Below are positions 17,144-26,117 of a DNA stretch of 40,206 nucleotides, piece by piece (positions within the stretch are counted from its first letter, which is position 1; each line of letters begins with the position of its first letter). A program made the position numbers and the translations under genes. The notes beneath the pieces were generated by a model. It saw only the letters and a program-made list of their open reading frames with translations, was not told the DNA's origin and searched no databases. Source of the DNA: Betaproteobacteria bacterium (GTDB taxonomy: Bacteria > Pseudomonadota > Gammaproteobacteria > Burkholderiales > Burkholderiaceae_C); assembly GCA_025358155.1 (NCBI GenBank), contig JANYKR010000002.1, forward strand, positions 1 through 40,206, in the 5' to 3' direction.

Positions 17144-18200
17144 CCGGCGCCCGCGCCGGCGGGATCGCTTGGCCAGGCGGCGGCGCCACCGCGCAGGGCT
17201 GCCAAGCCTGGGTCTCGCAGCCCGCAGCGGCCAGCCAGGGGTCGCGGTCTTCACCGCCAAACACCTGCACCAGAAAGTCGATCATCGCCCGCGTGCGCGC
17301 CGGCAGGTGCTTGCGGGTGGGCAGCGCCACCCACAGGTCCAGCGAAAACAGCCGCCAGGCCGGCAGCACCCGCTCCAGCGCATGTTCCAGCAGCGCGTCC
17401 TCCAGCACGTAGGACGGCAAGCCCGCCACGCCCAGGCCGTGCAGCGCGGCGGCGTAGCTGGTGTCGATATGGCTGGTCGACAGCACCGGCCGCCCCGGCA
17501 CCAGGGTGACAGACCTGCCGGCCGGCTCGCTGGACTGGCCCAGGCCCTGCGCCGCGTCGGGCTGGGTATCTCGGCCCAGCGGGCCGGCCACGAAAGTGAT
17601 GCCGCGCTGCAAGCTGCTGATCGGCGGCAGCAGGGTGTCGTGCTGCATCAACTCATCGGGATGGGTCGGCCGGCCGCGCCGGTCCAGGTACTCGGGTGAG
17701 GCGCACAACACCACCTCGGTGCGCGCCAGCCGGCGGGCGACAAACTCGCCCGACAGTGGCAGGCGGCTCGACAGCAGCGTGAGGTCGTAAGCCTCGTCCA
17801 GCGTCTCGACCGGACCCGGCGAGTGCAACTCCACCGTCACTTGCGGGTACTGCTTGTGGAAGCGTGGCAGGTGCTTGGCCAGCTGGTGTACCGCCAGCGC
17901 AGGGGGTACCAGCAGCTTGAGGTGACCGCGCGGTTCGGCGGTGGACTCGCTGGCGAGCGACTCGGCCTCGTCCAGGTCGGCCAGGATCTGGCGGGCCCGC
18001 GCCAGGTACTGGTCGCCGGCCTCGGTCAGGGTCAGCCGCCGGGTGCTGCGGTGCATCAAGCGGGTGCCCAGGTGCTGCTCCAGGTCGGCCACCAGGCGGG
18101 TCACTACCGCCGGTGCCATGTCCAGCGCCCGGGCGGCAGCCGCCAGGCTGCCCAGGTCCGCCACCCGCACAACCACCCGCATCGCTTTGAACAAGTCCAT
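17127..18200 (-). CDS. LysR-family transcriptional regulator
   Basis: A 357-residue LysR regulator, longer than the usual 300. The N-terminal winged helix-turn-helix (1-60, MDLFKAMRVVVRVADLGSL then MAPAVVTRLVADLE) fits the subgroup that starts MDLFxAM. The effector-binding domain follows from about 90. Two features account for the extra length: a small insertion near QPDAAQGLGQSSEPAG and a C-terminal tail of about 45 residues rich in A and P. It is divergent from the small exported-protein gene at 18431, with an operator-like palindrome between them. It probably regulates that gene, itself, or both. Confidence 0.92.
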   Translation of the reverse strand: MDLFKAMRVVVRVADLGSLAAAARALDMAPAVVTRLVADLEQHLGTRLMHRSTRRLTLTEAGDQYLARARQILADLDEAESLASESTAEPRGHLKLLVPPALAVHQLAKHLPRFHKQYPQVTVELHSPGPVETLDEAYDLTLLSSRLPLSGEFVARRLARTEVVLCASPEYLDRRGRPTHPDELMQHDTLLPPISSLQRGITFVAGPLGRDTQPDAAQGLGQSSEPAGRSVTLVPGRPVLSTSHIDTSYAAALHGLGVAGLPSYVLEDALLEHALERVLPAWRLFSLDLWVALPTRKHLPARTRAMIDFLVQVFGGEDRDPWLAAAGCETQAWQPCAVAPPPGQAIPPARAPVTSAA

Positions 18201-18270
18201 GCTGCATTATTGCGCCGCCTGGAATTACAGCTTGAATGTTGCGCAAACCAGTCACCATTTCAGCCCTTCG

Positions 18271-18296
18271 TTCCGAAAATCGGAATGATGCATTCC
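18271..18296. promoter_or_regulatory. Candidate LysR operator: two overlapping palindromes
   Basis: TTCCGAAAATCGGAA (18271-18285) is a perfect 6-bp inverted repeat around AAA and contains a T-N11-A LysR core. It runs directly into GGAATGATGCATTCC (18282-18296), a second perfect 6-bp inverted repeat. The result is three TTCC/GGAA half-sites (18271, 18282, 18293) at 11-bp steps, on one face of the helix. The site lies 70 bp upstream of the LysR start codon and 135 bp from the divergent gene. Confidence 0.6.
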
Positions 18297-18430
18297 ATCA
18301 CCGAGGCTGGTCGGGTATCGGGTAATTACTTAGAGTTCGGGTCATCGGTGGGCTAGACAGCCCGCCGACACCGGCCAAACGGGCCCGCCCGCGCCGCCGA
18401 TGCAACCTGGTTGACCTTACGGAGCCTCAC

Positions 18431-18802
18431 ATGACTTTCCTCACCACCCACAAGCCCCTGCTGCTCGTTGCCGCCGTCACACTGACCACGCTGTTGAGCG
18501 CAGGCGCTGCATTTGCGCAAGACGCCACACCCGACTACGCCCGTGCGCAGGCCGTCACCAGCAGCACCAGCCGCGCTGATGTGCAGGGCGAAGCCGCAGC
18601 CTTCCGCGCCAGCGGCGAACCCAGCCCCTGGTCCAGCAAGTACAGCGTGCGCAGCCAGCGCGTGGCAGTGTCTCAGCCGCGCGCTGCCGTCAAGGCCGAC
18701 ACCGTGCGCGCCCTGCACGACTCGGCCCGGATCGACGCCGGAGAGGTCTTCAGCATGGGCTCGGCGCGGCCCGCCGTCTTGGCGTCCACCACGGGCCGCT
18801 GA
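18431..18802 (+). CDS. Small exported protein, DUF4148-like
   Basis: A 123-residue protein with a clear signal peptide (hydrophobic LLLVAAVTLTTLLSAGAAFA, cut near FAQDA at about 33). The mature part is hydrophilic, with SRADVQGEAAAFRASGEP, which resembles the short exported proteins of Burkholderiales grouped as DUF4148; the resemblance is by eye. GGAG lies 6 bp before the ATG. Function is unknown. It is divergent from the LysR gene and faces the M20 peptidase gene, 21 bp away. Confidence 0.8.
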   Translation: MTFLTTHKPLLLVAAVTLTTLLSAGAAFAQDATPDYARAQAVTSSTSRADVQGEAAAFRASGEPSPWSSKYSVRSQRVAVSQPRAAVKADTVRALHDSARIDAGEVFSMGSARPAVLASTTGR

Positions 18803-18809
18803 GCCGGGT

Positions 18810-18836
18810 CGCCTGCCGCCCGTTCAGGGGCAGGCG
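18810..18836. terminator. Stem-loop between convergent genes, possible terminator
   Basis: CGCCTGCC (18810-18817) and GGCAGGCG (18829-18836) can pair with an 11-base loop just past the stop at 18802. There is no T-run on either side, so it may be only a weak or Rho-assisted end. The right arm lies in the last codons of the opposing M20 gene. Confidence 0.35.
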
Positions 18837-20299
18837 GCAATCACCTGGGCTACCGCCGCCGTCAGTCGCTTGGCGTAGGGCACATGCAAGAACTCGTTGG
18901 GCCCGTGGGCATTGCTCTTGGGGCCCAGCACGCCGCAGACCATCATCTGCGCCGACGGGAAGCCCTGCTGCAACAGGCTCATCAGCGGGATCGTGCCGCC
19001 CTGGCCGATGTAGGCCACCGGTGCACCGAACTGGGCGCTTGACGCGGTGTTGAGCGCCGACTCGAGCCAGGGCGCCAGGTCGGGCGCGTTCCAGCCGTTG
19101 GCGCCCAGCGCGCCGGCCCGGCCGTCGGCGTGAAAGGTGACCTTGGCGTTGTAGGGCGCGTTGTCCTCCAGCAGGGTCTTGAGCTTGAGCGAGGCCTGAT
19201 GGCCATCGATGAGCGGCGGCAGGCGCAGGCTGAGCTTGAAGGCGGTGTAGGGCCGCAGCACATTGCCGGCGCTGCCCATCTCGGGGAAGCCGTCGACCCC
19301 GGTGACCGACAACGTGGGCCGCCAGCTGCGGTTGAGCAAGGCTTCGACCGGGTCGGTGGTGGTGGGCAAGGTGTTTGCGCCGTCCGCGCCGCAGGCCCAG
19401 GGGAAGGTCTTCCAGGCCTGCTCGCCCAGGATGGCGGCGGCGGCGCGCACCTGCGCGGCGCGGTCGGCCGGCAAGGCGCAGTGGAAGCTCTCCGGCAACA
19501 GCCGGCCGGTGGCCGAATCCTCCAGCCGGTCAAGCACCTGGCGCAGGATGCGAAAGCTCGACGGCACCACGCCGCTGGCGTCGCCCGAGTGCACACCCTC
19601 GGTCAGGATCTCGACCTTGAGCACGCCCGAGACCATGCCGCGCAGCGAGGTGGTCAGCCAGAGCTGGTCGTAGTTGCCGGCGCCCGAGTCCAGGCAGACC
19701 ACGAGGCCGACCTCGCCGAGCCGGCTGCGCAGCGCGTCCAGGTAGGGCGGCAGGTCGTGCGAGCCGCTTTCCTCACAGCTCTCGATCAGGCCGACGATGC
19801 GCGGGTGCGTCAGGCCTTGCGCCTTGAGCGACTCGACCGCCGTGACTGCGGCGTAAACCGCGTAACCATCGTCGGCGCCGCCCCGGCCGTAGAGCAGGCC
19901 GCTCTCGTACTTGGGCGTCCACGGGCCCAGGTCCGTGCGCCAACCGGTGAACTCGGGCTGCTTGTCGAGGTGGCCGTACATCAGCACGGTGTCGCTGCTG
20001 CCGGCCTTGGTGGCCGGAATCTCAAAAAAGATCACCGGCGTGCGGCCTGACAGGCGCACCACCTCCAACGTCAGGCCGGGCACCTTGCGCGACTCGACCC
20101 AGCTGGCGGCGTCGCGCACCACCCGCTCGATAAAGCCGTGGGCCTGCCAGTCGGGGTCGAACATCGGGCTTTTGGCCGGCACGCCGATGTAGTCGGTGAG
20201 CGCGGGCACGATGGCCTCGTCCCAGCGGCGGCTGGCAAAAGCGCCGAGTGCGCTGGCTTCGTCGGGCTGCAGCGGCAGCAAGGGGTCGCGGGCATTCAT
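18824..20299 (-). CDS. M20 family metallopeptidase (dipeptidase-like)
   Basis: A 491-residue cytosolic M20 peptidase resembling carnosinase-type dipeptidases and CPG2-like enzymes. Two-zinc ligands and catalytic residues are visible: H110 and D112 in MYGHLDKQPE, bridging D143 in GRGGADDG, the base E176 followed by E177 in ESCEESGS, and D204 in CLDSGAGN. A dimerisation lid occupies about 220-380 (with TEGVHSGDASGVVPSSFRI), and the last metal histidine is expected in SNAHGPNEFLHVPY. No signal peptide is seen. The substrate is probably a dipeptide or an N-acyl amino acid. It follows the lipase-like gene in the same direction at 96 bp. Confidence 0.92.
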   Translation of the reverse strand: MNARDPLLPLQPDEASALGAFASRRWDEAIVPALTDYIGVPAKSPMFDPDWQAHGFIERVVRDAASWVESRKVPGLTLEVVRLSGRTPVIFFEIPATKAGSSDTVLMYGHLDKQPEFTGWRTDLGPWTPKYESGLLYGRGGADDGYAVYAAVTAVESLKAQGLTHPRIVGLIESCEESGSHDLPPYLDALRSRLGEVGLVVCLDSGAGNYDQLWLTTSLRGMVSGVLKVEILTEGVHSGDASGVVPSSFRILRQVLDRLEDSATGRLLPESFHCALPADRAAQVRAAAAILGEQAWKTFPWACGADGANTLPTTTDPVEALLNRSWRPTLSVTGVDGFPEMGSAGNVLRPYTAFKLSLRLPPLIDGHQASLKLKTLLEDNAPYNAKVTFHADGRAGALGANGWNAPDLAPWLESALNTASSAQFGAPVAYIGQGGTIPLMSLLQQGFPSAQMMVCGVLGPKSNAHGPNEFLHVPYAKRLTAAVAQVIAACP

Positions 20300-20395
20300 G
20301 GGGCGTCCTTAAAGGCGTGGGCCCCGGCCGGCGTCGATGCGGTGCGCTGGCCGGGGCGCAAAACGGCTTCCCAACCCGGGAAGCGGACCGCCAGT

Positions 20396-21274
20396 TTAGG
20401 CCCGTGCTGGAGAATTGGGCGGCAGCGCCAAGGTGGACAACCAGGCGCTCAGGTCGGCCAGCACCCGGGCTTGCTCGGGCTCGTTGAAGATCTCGTGCGC
20501 CATGCCGCCGTAGCACTGGGCCTGCAGCACGTTGCTCGGCGCGCTGCAAGCAAAGGCGGCACTGCCGCTCGGCGCGACGCAGCGGTCGGCACCGGCGTAG
20601 AGCAGCAGGGTCGGCAGGCGCCACTGCGTCGCTTGTTGCCGCACCAGGGCGCCGCCGTCCGCGATGAAGCGCACCAGCCGCGGCGTGACGCGGTCGTGGT
20701 TGAGCGGGTCGGCGATGTAGGCGCGCACCACGGCCGGGTCGCTGCAGACCCAGTCGGGCAGCAGGCCGTTGCCCAGCGCCAGATCGGGTGCGATGGGCGC
20801 GGCCAGCATCAGCAACAGCTTTTGTGCGGCGCTCATGCCCGGGTCTAGTGCGGGCGACGACATCACCAGCGCGTCCACCGCCTGCCACCAGGGCGCGGGC
20901 TGCGGCGCCAGGCCTTCGGCCACAAACCGGCCCGCCACCAGCCCGCCCATGCTGTGGCCGAGCAGTACCAGCGGGCCGGGCAACCCGCCCGACCCCGCCG
21001 CCTTGAGGTGGGCGATGACGGCCGCCAGGTCCGTCAGCAGGCTGTCGGGCCGGGGGATCACCCCGCGTGGCCCGCCCGACCGGCCGTGGCCGCGCTGGTC
21101 GTAGCGGGCCACCGCCCAACCGGCCTGCGCCAGGTGCGCCGCGACGTGGTCGTAGCGGCCGGCGTGCTCGCCCAGGCCGTGCACGATCAGCACGGCGCCC
21201 CGGGCAAGGCCGGCCGGCAGCACCTGCGGGTGGAGAAACAGCAGCGTGCCGTCGGCGATGGGGAGTTCGCTCAT
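20396..21274 (-). CDS. Alpha/beta hydrolase, monoacylglycerol lipase-like
   Basis: A 292-residue serine hydrolase of the monoacylglycerol lipase/lysophospholipase group. HGLGEHAGRY (from 32) gives the oxyanion region, GHSMGG (106-111) the nucleophile Ser108, ADRCVAP the acid and GMAHEIFNE the histidine; HGLGEHAGRYDHVA is diagnostic of this group. ATG 21274 begins MSELPIADG; the frame stays open upstream but that part has no family counterpart. There is no signal peptide. It probably hydrolyses monoglycerides or similar esters. It is 75 bp downstream of the giant membrane-protein gene. Confidence 0.88.
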   Translation of the reverse strand: MSELPIADGTLLFLHPQVLPAGLARGAVLIVHGLGEHAGRYDHVAAHLAQAGWAVARYDQRGHGRSGGPRGVIPRPDSLLTDLAAVIAHLKAAGSGGLPGPLVLLGHSMGGLVAGRFVAEGLAPQPAPWWQAVDALVMSSPALDPGMSAAQKLLLMLAAPIAPDLALGNGLLPDWVCSDPAVVRAYIADPLNHDRVTPRLVRFIADGGALVRQQATQWRLPTLLLYAGADRCVAPSGSAAFACSAPSNVLQAQCYGGMAHEIFNEPEQARVLADLSAWLSTLALPPNSPARA

Positions 21275-21349
21275 CGAGCCAGTGTAGAAGTCTGGCCTCC
21301 GTGCAGCCGACACCCGCGCCGCCGGCAGTGCGGAGGTCGCCGCGGCGGC

Positions 21350-24300
21350 TCAATGCGCCAGCAGCAGGTAGTCAAACAACTGGGTGCTGCCGATGCCGCC
21401 CAGCGGCACCATCAGGCCCCGGAACAGCGGCTGCTCGAACAAGGGCGCAAAGGCGCCGTGGTTGGTGGTGCGCACCTCTTCGATCAGCTTCTTGAAGGGC
21501 TCGACCAGGGGTGCCAGCAAGCTGCCAGCGCCCAGGCCGGTCAGCCACAGCAAGTCGGCCTGCATCAGACGCAAGGCCTTGTCGCGGGCGCGCTCGGCTG
21601 CGAGCTTGAGCAGCACCGCCAGCAGCACCAGCCAGATCAGCAGGGCGCAGATCGCCAGCGCCACCGGCAGCGTGATCGCCCAGTTGTCGAACAGCCGGCT
21701 GCGCGCCACCACCAGCATCGCGACGATCACCATCGGGCCGACGACCAGCGGCGCTACGGCGGCGGTACGGCGGCCGATCAGGCGGACGTCGATCCAGTTG
21801 TCCAGCAGGGTGTGGCCGTGTGAGGTGGGGGCAGCGGCGGTCAGTTGGTCTGCGGCAGCCTGTGCGGCAGCGTGTGTGGCAGCTTGCGCGGCAGCCCGTG
21901 CGGCCGCTTCTGCCGGCGTGGGGGTGGGTGCCACAGCGGTTGGACTTGCGGCTGGGCTTGCGGCTGCCGCCGGGGCGGCTTCGGCCAACGCGACTGCCGG
22001 GGCGGACAGCGTGGCGGGCTCGGGACCGGTGGCCAGTGTCGGCCCGCCGCTGCGCTGCCAGGGCAGCGCCGGGAAACTCAATTGCCAGAGCCTTGACTGT
22101 GCCGGCCCGCCCAGGGCGTCGGCAAAACGCTTGAGCGTCTTGGCCGGGTAGCGGGTGCGGGCCCGGTCCAGCAACTGAACCAGGCGGTGGTTGAGCAAGG
22201 TGGTGTCGGCCACCGCCACCATCAGCAGCGGCAACATCAGCAGCAGGGCGTACAGCGTGACGCGGACCAGCGCGCGGTGGTCCAGCCCCCGCACCGGCAC
22301 CTCAGGCACCTGGCGGTCGCTGAGGGCGAGAAACAACACCAGCATCACCACCACGGTGACGGTGTAACCCACCGCCAGCCGCACGATGCGGGCCACGGGC
22401 TCGGCCCGCTCGGACATTTCACGCCACAGCCGGGCCATGACCACCGAGTCAGGGCCGTCACGGTTCATGCTGCGGCGCCAGCCCGCAATCGAGTGGTGCT
22501 GCCACCAGTGGCGGCTCAGCCGGTGGCTGGTGCCGGTGCGCCGGGGCTTGAGCGCCAGCCAATGGGTGTCGCGCTCGAAGCAGTAGCGCACGCGGGTCCA
22601 CTGAAAGTCCAGGATGCAGACCAGTGCGGACAGCGCCAGCAGGTGGATCAGGTGCGACGGCCAGGCACTGACGCCCTCCAGCCAGGCGGCCGGCTCGCAG
22701 GCGGTGCAGGGCTCGGCGCTGTCGGGTGGCCACGCCACCCAGGTTGCTGCTGCCAGTATCAGCGCCAGCAGCAGGCCACGCACCAGCCAGGGCGGCGCCA
22801 GGGGCAGGGGGGTGTCGGTCCGCACCAGCGTCTTTCGGGCCAGCAGCAGCGCGCTGCCCAGCGCCGCCGCCAGCCCGGTCAGCCAGAAGATGCCGGCCAG
22901 CCCGAGCCGGCCGGGGGTGCAGAACTCGACCACGGTGCCCAGGGCGTAGGCCAGCACGGTGAAGTGCATCAGCGCCAGGCTCGCCGAGGCCAGGCGTGGG
23001 GCGCGCTGGTCAGTGCTCAGCCCGGGTGCCGGTGTCTTGTCCGGCGGTCCGGTTGCCGGTTCGGCTTTCTGATCGGCCTTGGTGCCTCCCATCAACCAGG
23101 CACCGGTCTGGCGCAGCGCCGGGGTGGCCGGCCAGAACAGCAGTGCGGCAGCCAGCAGCAGCCACATCGGCAGCACGGTACCGGTGCGCGCCGCATGCTG
23201 TTGGTGTGCCCTCTGGCGGTGGTCGTAGCCCGCCACCGGCACCGCATGCTGGCGCCCGATCTCGTAGACCGAGGGCTTGGCAACCGCGTCATGAATCGCG
23301 GTCACCAGCCGTGCGCAGTCATCGGCGCGGCGGCAGCCGGCGCGCTGCGCGGCCAGGAACACGGCGGTCTGGTAAACATCCCGGAACGGCGGCGCACCGG
23401 CCTGCACATCCGGGTCGGCAAACGCCAGCGGCAGGCTGGACGCCACCACCAGGTTGCGGGTGTAGCCCAGCGTGCGCGGATGCATGTAGCGGGCGTCGGC
23501 GTCGGTGGTGAAAAACACCTTGTCCGGAAAGCTGTCGTGCAGCGCCTGCAGCACCAGCAGTTTGTCGTGCACATCGTTGGCCAGGATGCCGATGGCGGCG
23601 ATGGGCCCGGACTCACGGATGTTGCGGGCCTCGTCGTCCTTGAGCGCGATGGCCAGCCGGCGCAGGTAGTCGAGCTGGTCGCGTGACTCGGGCCACTCCA
23701 GCGGCGCACTGCTGCCGCCGTCCTTGTCCTTGCTGGAGGCGCTGGTCTTGGCATCGGGGCTGTCAAAGGTGGTCGCGCCGTCCAGGCCCCGAAAGAAGTA
23801 GTGCGGCTCAAACGCCAGCTTGCCGCGGCCTTGCGGGCCCGGGCCGGCCTCGGCGTCGGCGTCGGCGAGCCGGCGTTGCAACTGGCTGACCAGCGCCTGG
23901 GCGTAGAGCGAATCGCGCTCGGCCACCAGCACCATGCGCTGCTTGTCGCGCTTGGGCATGCGCAGCTTGAGCTCTTGCACCAGGCTGCCGAGCACCACGT
24001 CGTCGGTGGCGATGGTGTAGCGGTAGTCCCAATCTGCTGCTACCGGCTGGCCGGTGATCTGCTCCAGGCGCTGGCGGATGAAGACCTTGGGCACCAGCAA
24101 TTCCTGGCCTGGCACCTGCGGGATCGGCAGCGCCGCGAGCGGCGCCGTCGCGGTGGCGTTGAACAACTGGGCGCGGGCCAGTTGGCGCATGCCCTCGCGC
24201 CACTGCGCCGACATGCCAGGGCAGCGGCCGGTGGGGTCGGTGGCGCCTGCGGCGGCTGATGCGGCTGATGCGGCTGATGCGGCGGCTGCCGATATGCCTG

Positions 24301-25375
24301 CGGGTGTGGGTGTGGCTGCGCTCTTCGATGCGGGCGTGGCTGGCGGCAAGGCCACCAGCGCGGCGGTCGGGTCTGCCTGCGCCCCACCCGGCGCGCAGCG
24401 GGTGGCGGCGCGTTGCAAGCCGTCCAGCGCGGTGCGCAAGCCGTCGGAGGTGGACGGCCCGATCAGCGCAAGGCTTGGCGGCAAGCTGGGCACATAGGCC
24501 CAGTTCTCGCTGCGTGCGCTGGGCGCGGGCGAGGCCATCAGGCCGCCCAGCACCGTGGCCATCGCGTCCAGCTTGGGCTGCGGCAGAGCGGTCTCGTCCA
24601 CCCACAGCACGGCCACCTGCTGGTAGCTGCGGGTGTTGACCTCGGCGGCTGCGGTGCCGGCCGCCCCGGCCGCTTGCACCGGCCGCTGCGACAGCAGTTC
24701 GTAGGGCAGGCGCAGCAGCCAGGGCGCGGCATGCCGGCTGACCGGGGCGAGGTGGCGCAGTTCCAACAAGCCGAAGTGCTCGGCATCGTCGGGCACATAG
24801 CCCTGGGCCTGCAGACCGGCCAGCACCGCGTAGCGGGTGCGGCGCCGGCCCTCCTCGGCGCCGACAAAGGCGTTGCCCGGCACCATCACCACCAGAATCA
24901 GCGCATCGGTCAGGTCCTGGTTGCGGTCGCGGTCCAGGCTGCGCAGCAGCGTACTCGCGCTGCGGATGCGCAGCAGGTGCAAGACGCTGCATTCCTTGGG
25001 CCGGTCTGCGGCCTCTGGGGTGTCTTGCAGGTTGCCGGCGGCCGCGGCCGCTGCACCTGCAGCGCCTGTGTTGGCCGGCAGTGCCACGCGCGGCGACGGT
25101 GCCGGTGCCGCAGCGGCCGCGTTGCGCTGGGCGGTGGCGGCCTTTTCGCAACGCGTCAGGCGCTCGGCCTCGTAGCGTTTGGAGGCGGTGAACGGGTCTT
25201 CCCAGAGCCGGGCCTCGACCTCCAGCTCGGCGCCCACCTGGGCCAGCGCCCGGTCTTTTTCGCTCGGGCGCAGCGGCTGAAACGCATGCTGCACCAGCAG
25301 CGTGCTCGACACAAAAGCGGCCACCACCGCCAACGAGCCCCACGGGATGTTGACCCCAGTCTGGCGTTCACTCAT
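21350..25375 (-). CDS. Large membrane protein with periplasmic-binding-like region, unassigned
   Basis: A 1341-residue protein that I cannot assign to a named family. One N-terminal membrane helix (about 11-29) is followed by a large, probably periplasmic part (30-733). About nine more helices then follow (near 734-751, 797-816, 824-846, 862-882, 905-924, 997-1018, 1035-1057, 1205-1225, 1230-1258), with an alanine/proline linker at 1110-1180 and a soluble tail. The soluble part resembles a type I periplasmic-binding fold split by low-complexity inserts. Signs of this are LALIGPSTSDGLRTAL (302-317), IATDDVVLGSLVQELKLR (455-472), MVLVAERDSLYAQALVSQL (481-499) and PIAAIGILANDVHDKLLVL (591-609) leading to KVFFTTDADARYMHP. 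The resemblance is by eye. The likely role is a surface sensor or receptor coupled to a membrane domain. No partner is visible nearby except two hydrolases downstream. Confidence 0.85.
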   Translation of the reverse strand: MSERQTGVNIPWGSLAVVAAFVSSTLLVQHAFQPLRPSEKDRALAQVGAELEVEARLWEDPFTASKRYEAERLTRCEKAATAQRNAAAAAPAPSPRVALPANTGAAGAAAAAAGNLQDTPEAADRPKECSVLHLLRIRSASTLLRSLDRDRNQDLTDALILVVMVPGNAFVGAEEGRRRTRYAVLAGLQAQGYVPDDAEHFGLLELRHLAPVSRHAAPWLLRLPYELLSQRPVQAAGAAGTAAAEVNTRSYQQVAVLWVDETALPQPKLDAMATVLGGLMASPAPSARSENWAYVPSLPPSLALIGPSTSDGLRTALDGLQRAATRCAPGGAQADPTAALVALPPATPASKSAATPTPAGISAAAASAASAASAAAGATDPTGRCPGMSAQWREGMRQLARAQLFNATATAPLAALPIPQVPGQELLVPKVFIRQRLEQITGQPVAADWDYRYTIATDDVVLGSLVQELKLRMPKRDKQRMVLVAERDSLYAQALVSQLQRRLADADAEAGPGPQGRGKLAFEPHYFFRGLDGATTFDSPDAKTSASSKDKDGGSSAPLEWPESRDQLDYLRRLAIALKDDEARNIRESGPIAAIGILANDVHDKLLVLQALHDSFPDKVFFTTDADARYMHPRTLGYTRNLVVASSLPLAFADPDVQAGAPPFRDVYQTAVFLAAQRAGCRRADDCARLVTAIHDAVAKPSVYEIGRQHAVPVAGYDHRQRAHQQHAARTGTVLPMWLLLAAALLFWPATPALRQTGAWLMGGTKADQKAEPATGPPDKTPAPGLSTDQRAPRLASASLALMHFTVLAYALGTVVEFCTPGRLGLAGIFWLTGLAAALGSALLLARKTLVRTDTPLPLAPPWLVRGLLLALILAAATWVAWPPDSAEPCTACEPAAWLEGVSAWPSHLIHLLALSALVCILDFQWTRVRYCFERDTHWLALKPRRTGTSHRLSRHWWQHHSIAGWRRSMNRDGPDSVVMARLWREMSERAEPVARIVRLAVGYTVTVVVMLVLFLALSDRQVPEVPVRGLDHRALVRVTLYALLLMLPLLMVAVADTTLLNHRLVQLLDRARTRYPAKTLKRFADALGGPAQSRLWQLSFPALPWQRSGGPTLATGPEPATLSAPAVALAEAAPAAAASPAASPTAVAPTPTPAEAAARAAAQAATHAAAQAAADQLTAAAPTSHGHTLLDNWIDVRLIGRRTAAVAPLVVGPMVIVAMLVVARSRLFDNWAITLPVALAICALLIWLVLLAVLLKLAAERARDKALRLMQADLLWLTGLGAGSLLAPLVEPFKKLIEEVRTTNHGAFAPLFEQPLFRGLMVPLGGIGSTQLFDYLLLAH

Positions 25376-25476
25376 GGCGGTGACTCCCTCGGCTGCCTTG
25401 GCAAGAGGCCGACTCTAGGCGTCTGGCAGCGGCGCACCATCCCCAGTCTGGCGTAAGCGCTCAGGGGTTTGAACGG

Positions 25477-25622
25477 CCAGCCCGCGGGTATTGCGGTCTG
25501 GCCTTCGCCAGCCACGCACCGCCTTCCGGCGCTGCGTGTGCGGGCTCAGCCAGCCTGCTGGTATCGCGGTCTGGCCTTCGCCAGCCACGCATCGCCTTCC
25601 GGCGCTGCGTGCGCGGGCTCAG
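25477..25622. repeat. Tandem duplication, two 73-bp units
   Basis: Units 25477-25549 and 25550-25622 are about 93% identical (5 differences seen by eye). Each contains GGTATYGCGGTCTGG and a palindrome-rich CGCCTTCCGGCGCTGCG stretch. Unit 2 includes the stop codon of the glyoxalase-fold gene at 25619-25621, so unit 1 is a copy lying just downstream of the gene. This fills much of the 243-bp gap before the 1341-aa gene. Confidence 0.85.
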
Positions 25623-25987
25623 CCCATGCAGAAGACGTTGAGTTTGTTGCCGTCGAGGTCGCGAAAGTAGCCGGCGTAAAAGCCAGGGCCGCGCGACCCG
25701 GCCGGGCCTTCGTCTTGTCCGCCCAGGGCCAGTGCCAGCGCGTGGGTTGAATCGACCTGGGCGGGGCTGTGCACCACGATGGCCGGCATCGTGCCGTTGC
25801 CGGGAGTGGCTGCTTTGCCATCAAACGGGATCATCACCCCGAGCGCGGGCTTGTCCATGGTGGTGCCCCAGGCGTAGCCGCGGCCAAAATCCATGATGCG
25901 CTTGATGCCCAACGGGGCCAGCAAGTCGTCGTAGAACTTCATGGCGCGGGGCAGGTCATTGGTGCCGATGGTGACGTAGCCGATCAT
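25619..25987 (-). CDS. VOC (glyoxalase-fold) family protein
   Basis: A 122-residue single-module VOC protein. It starts MIGYVTIGTNDLPRAMKFYDDLLAPLG, the typical first beta-alpha-beta-beta-beta unit, and ends YAGYFRDLDGNKLNVFC, the usual second unit with the metal-ligand-like D-G-N-K segment. Family members include glyoxalases, dioxygenases and resistance proteins; this short form is usually left unassigned. AGGAG lies 7 bp upstream of the ATG. It appears to be a single-gene unit, with metX-metW ending 130 bp upstream. Confidence 0.9.
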   Translation of the reverse strand: MIGYVTIGTNDLPRAMKFYDDLLAPLGIKRIMDFGRGYAWGTTMDKPALGVMIPFDGKAATPGNGTMPAIVVHSPAQVDSTHALALALGGQDEGPAGSRGPGFYAGYFRDLDGNKLNVFCMG

Positions 25988-26117
25988 GTGCTTGCTCCTG
26001 AAATGGTTGAGGGCCAGAGGCTAACCCAACCTACGCCCGGCCGGCGGGCCCGAAGGCTCGGGGCAGCAGGCGCAAGGCAGGGCGAGGCGCCAGTTCCGGT
26101 GATGCCCCGGGCGGGCC

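Noticed and set aside
24240-24300. Short GCT/GAT repeats as a possible mobile or CRISPR-like repeat
   Set aside because: They encode an alanine/serine linker of the 1341-aa protein and have no spacer structure.
23808-25343. 511-codon minus-strand frame inside the 1341-aa gene
   Set aside because: It is an alternative frame of the large gene, arginine- and glycine-rich, without membrane helices or motifs.
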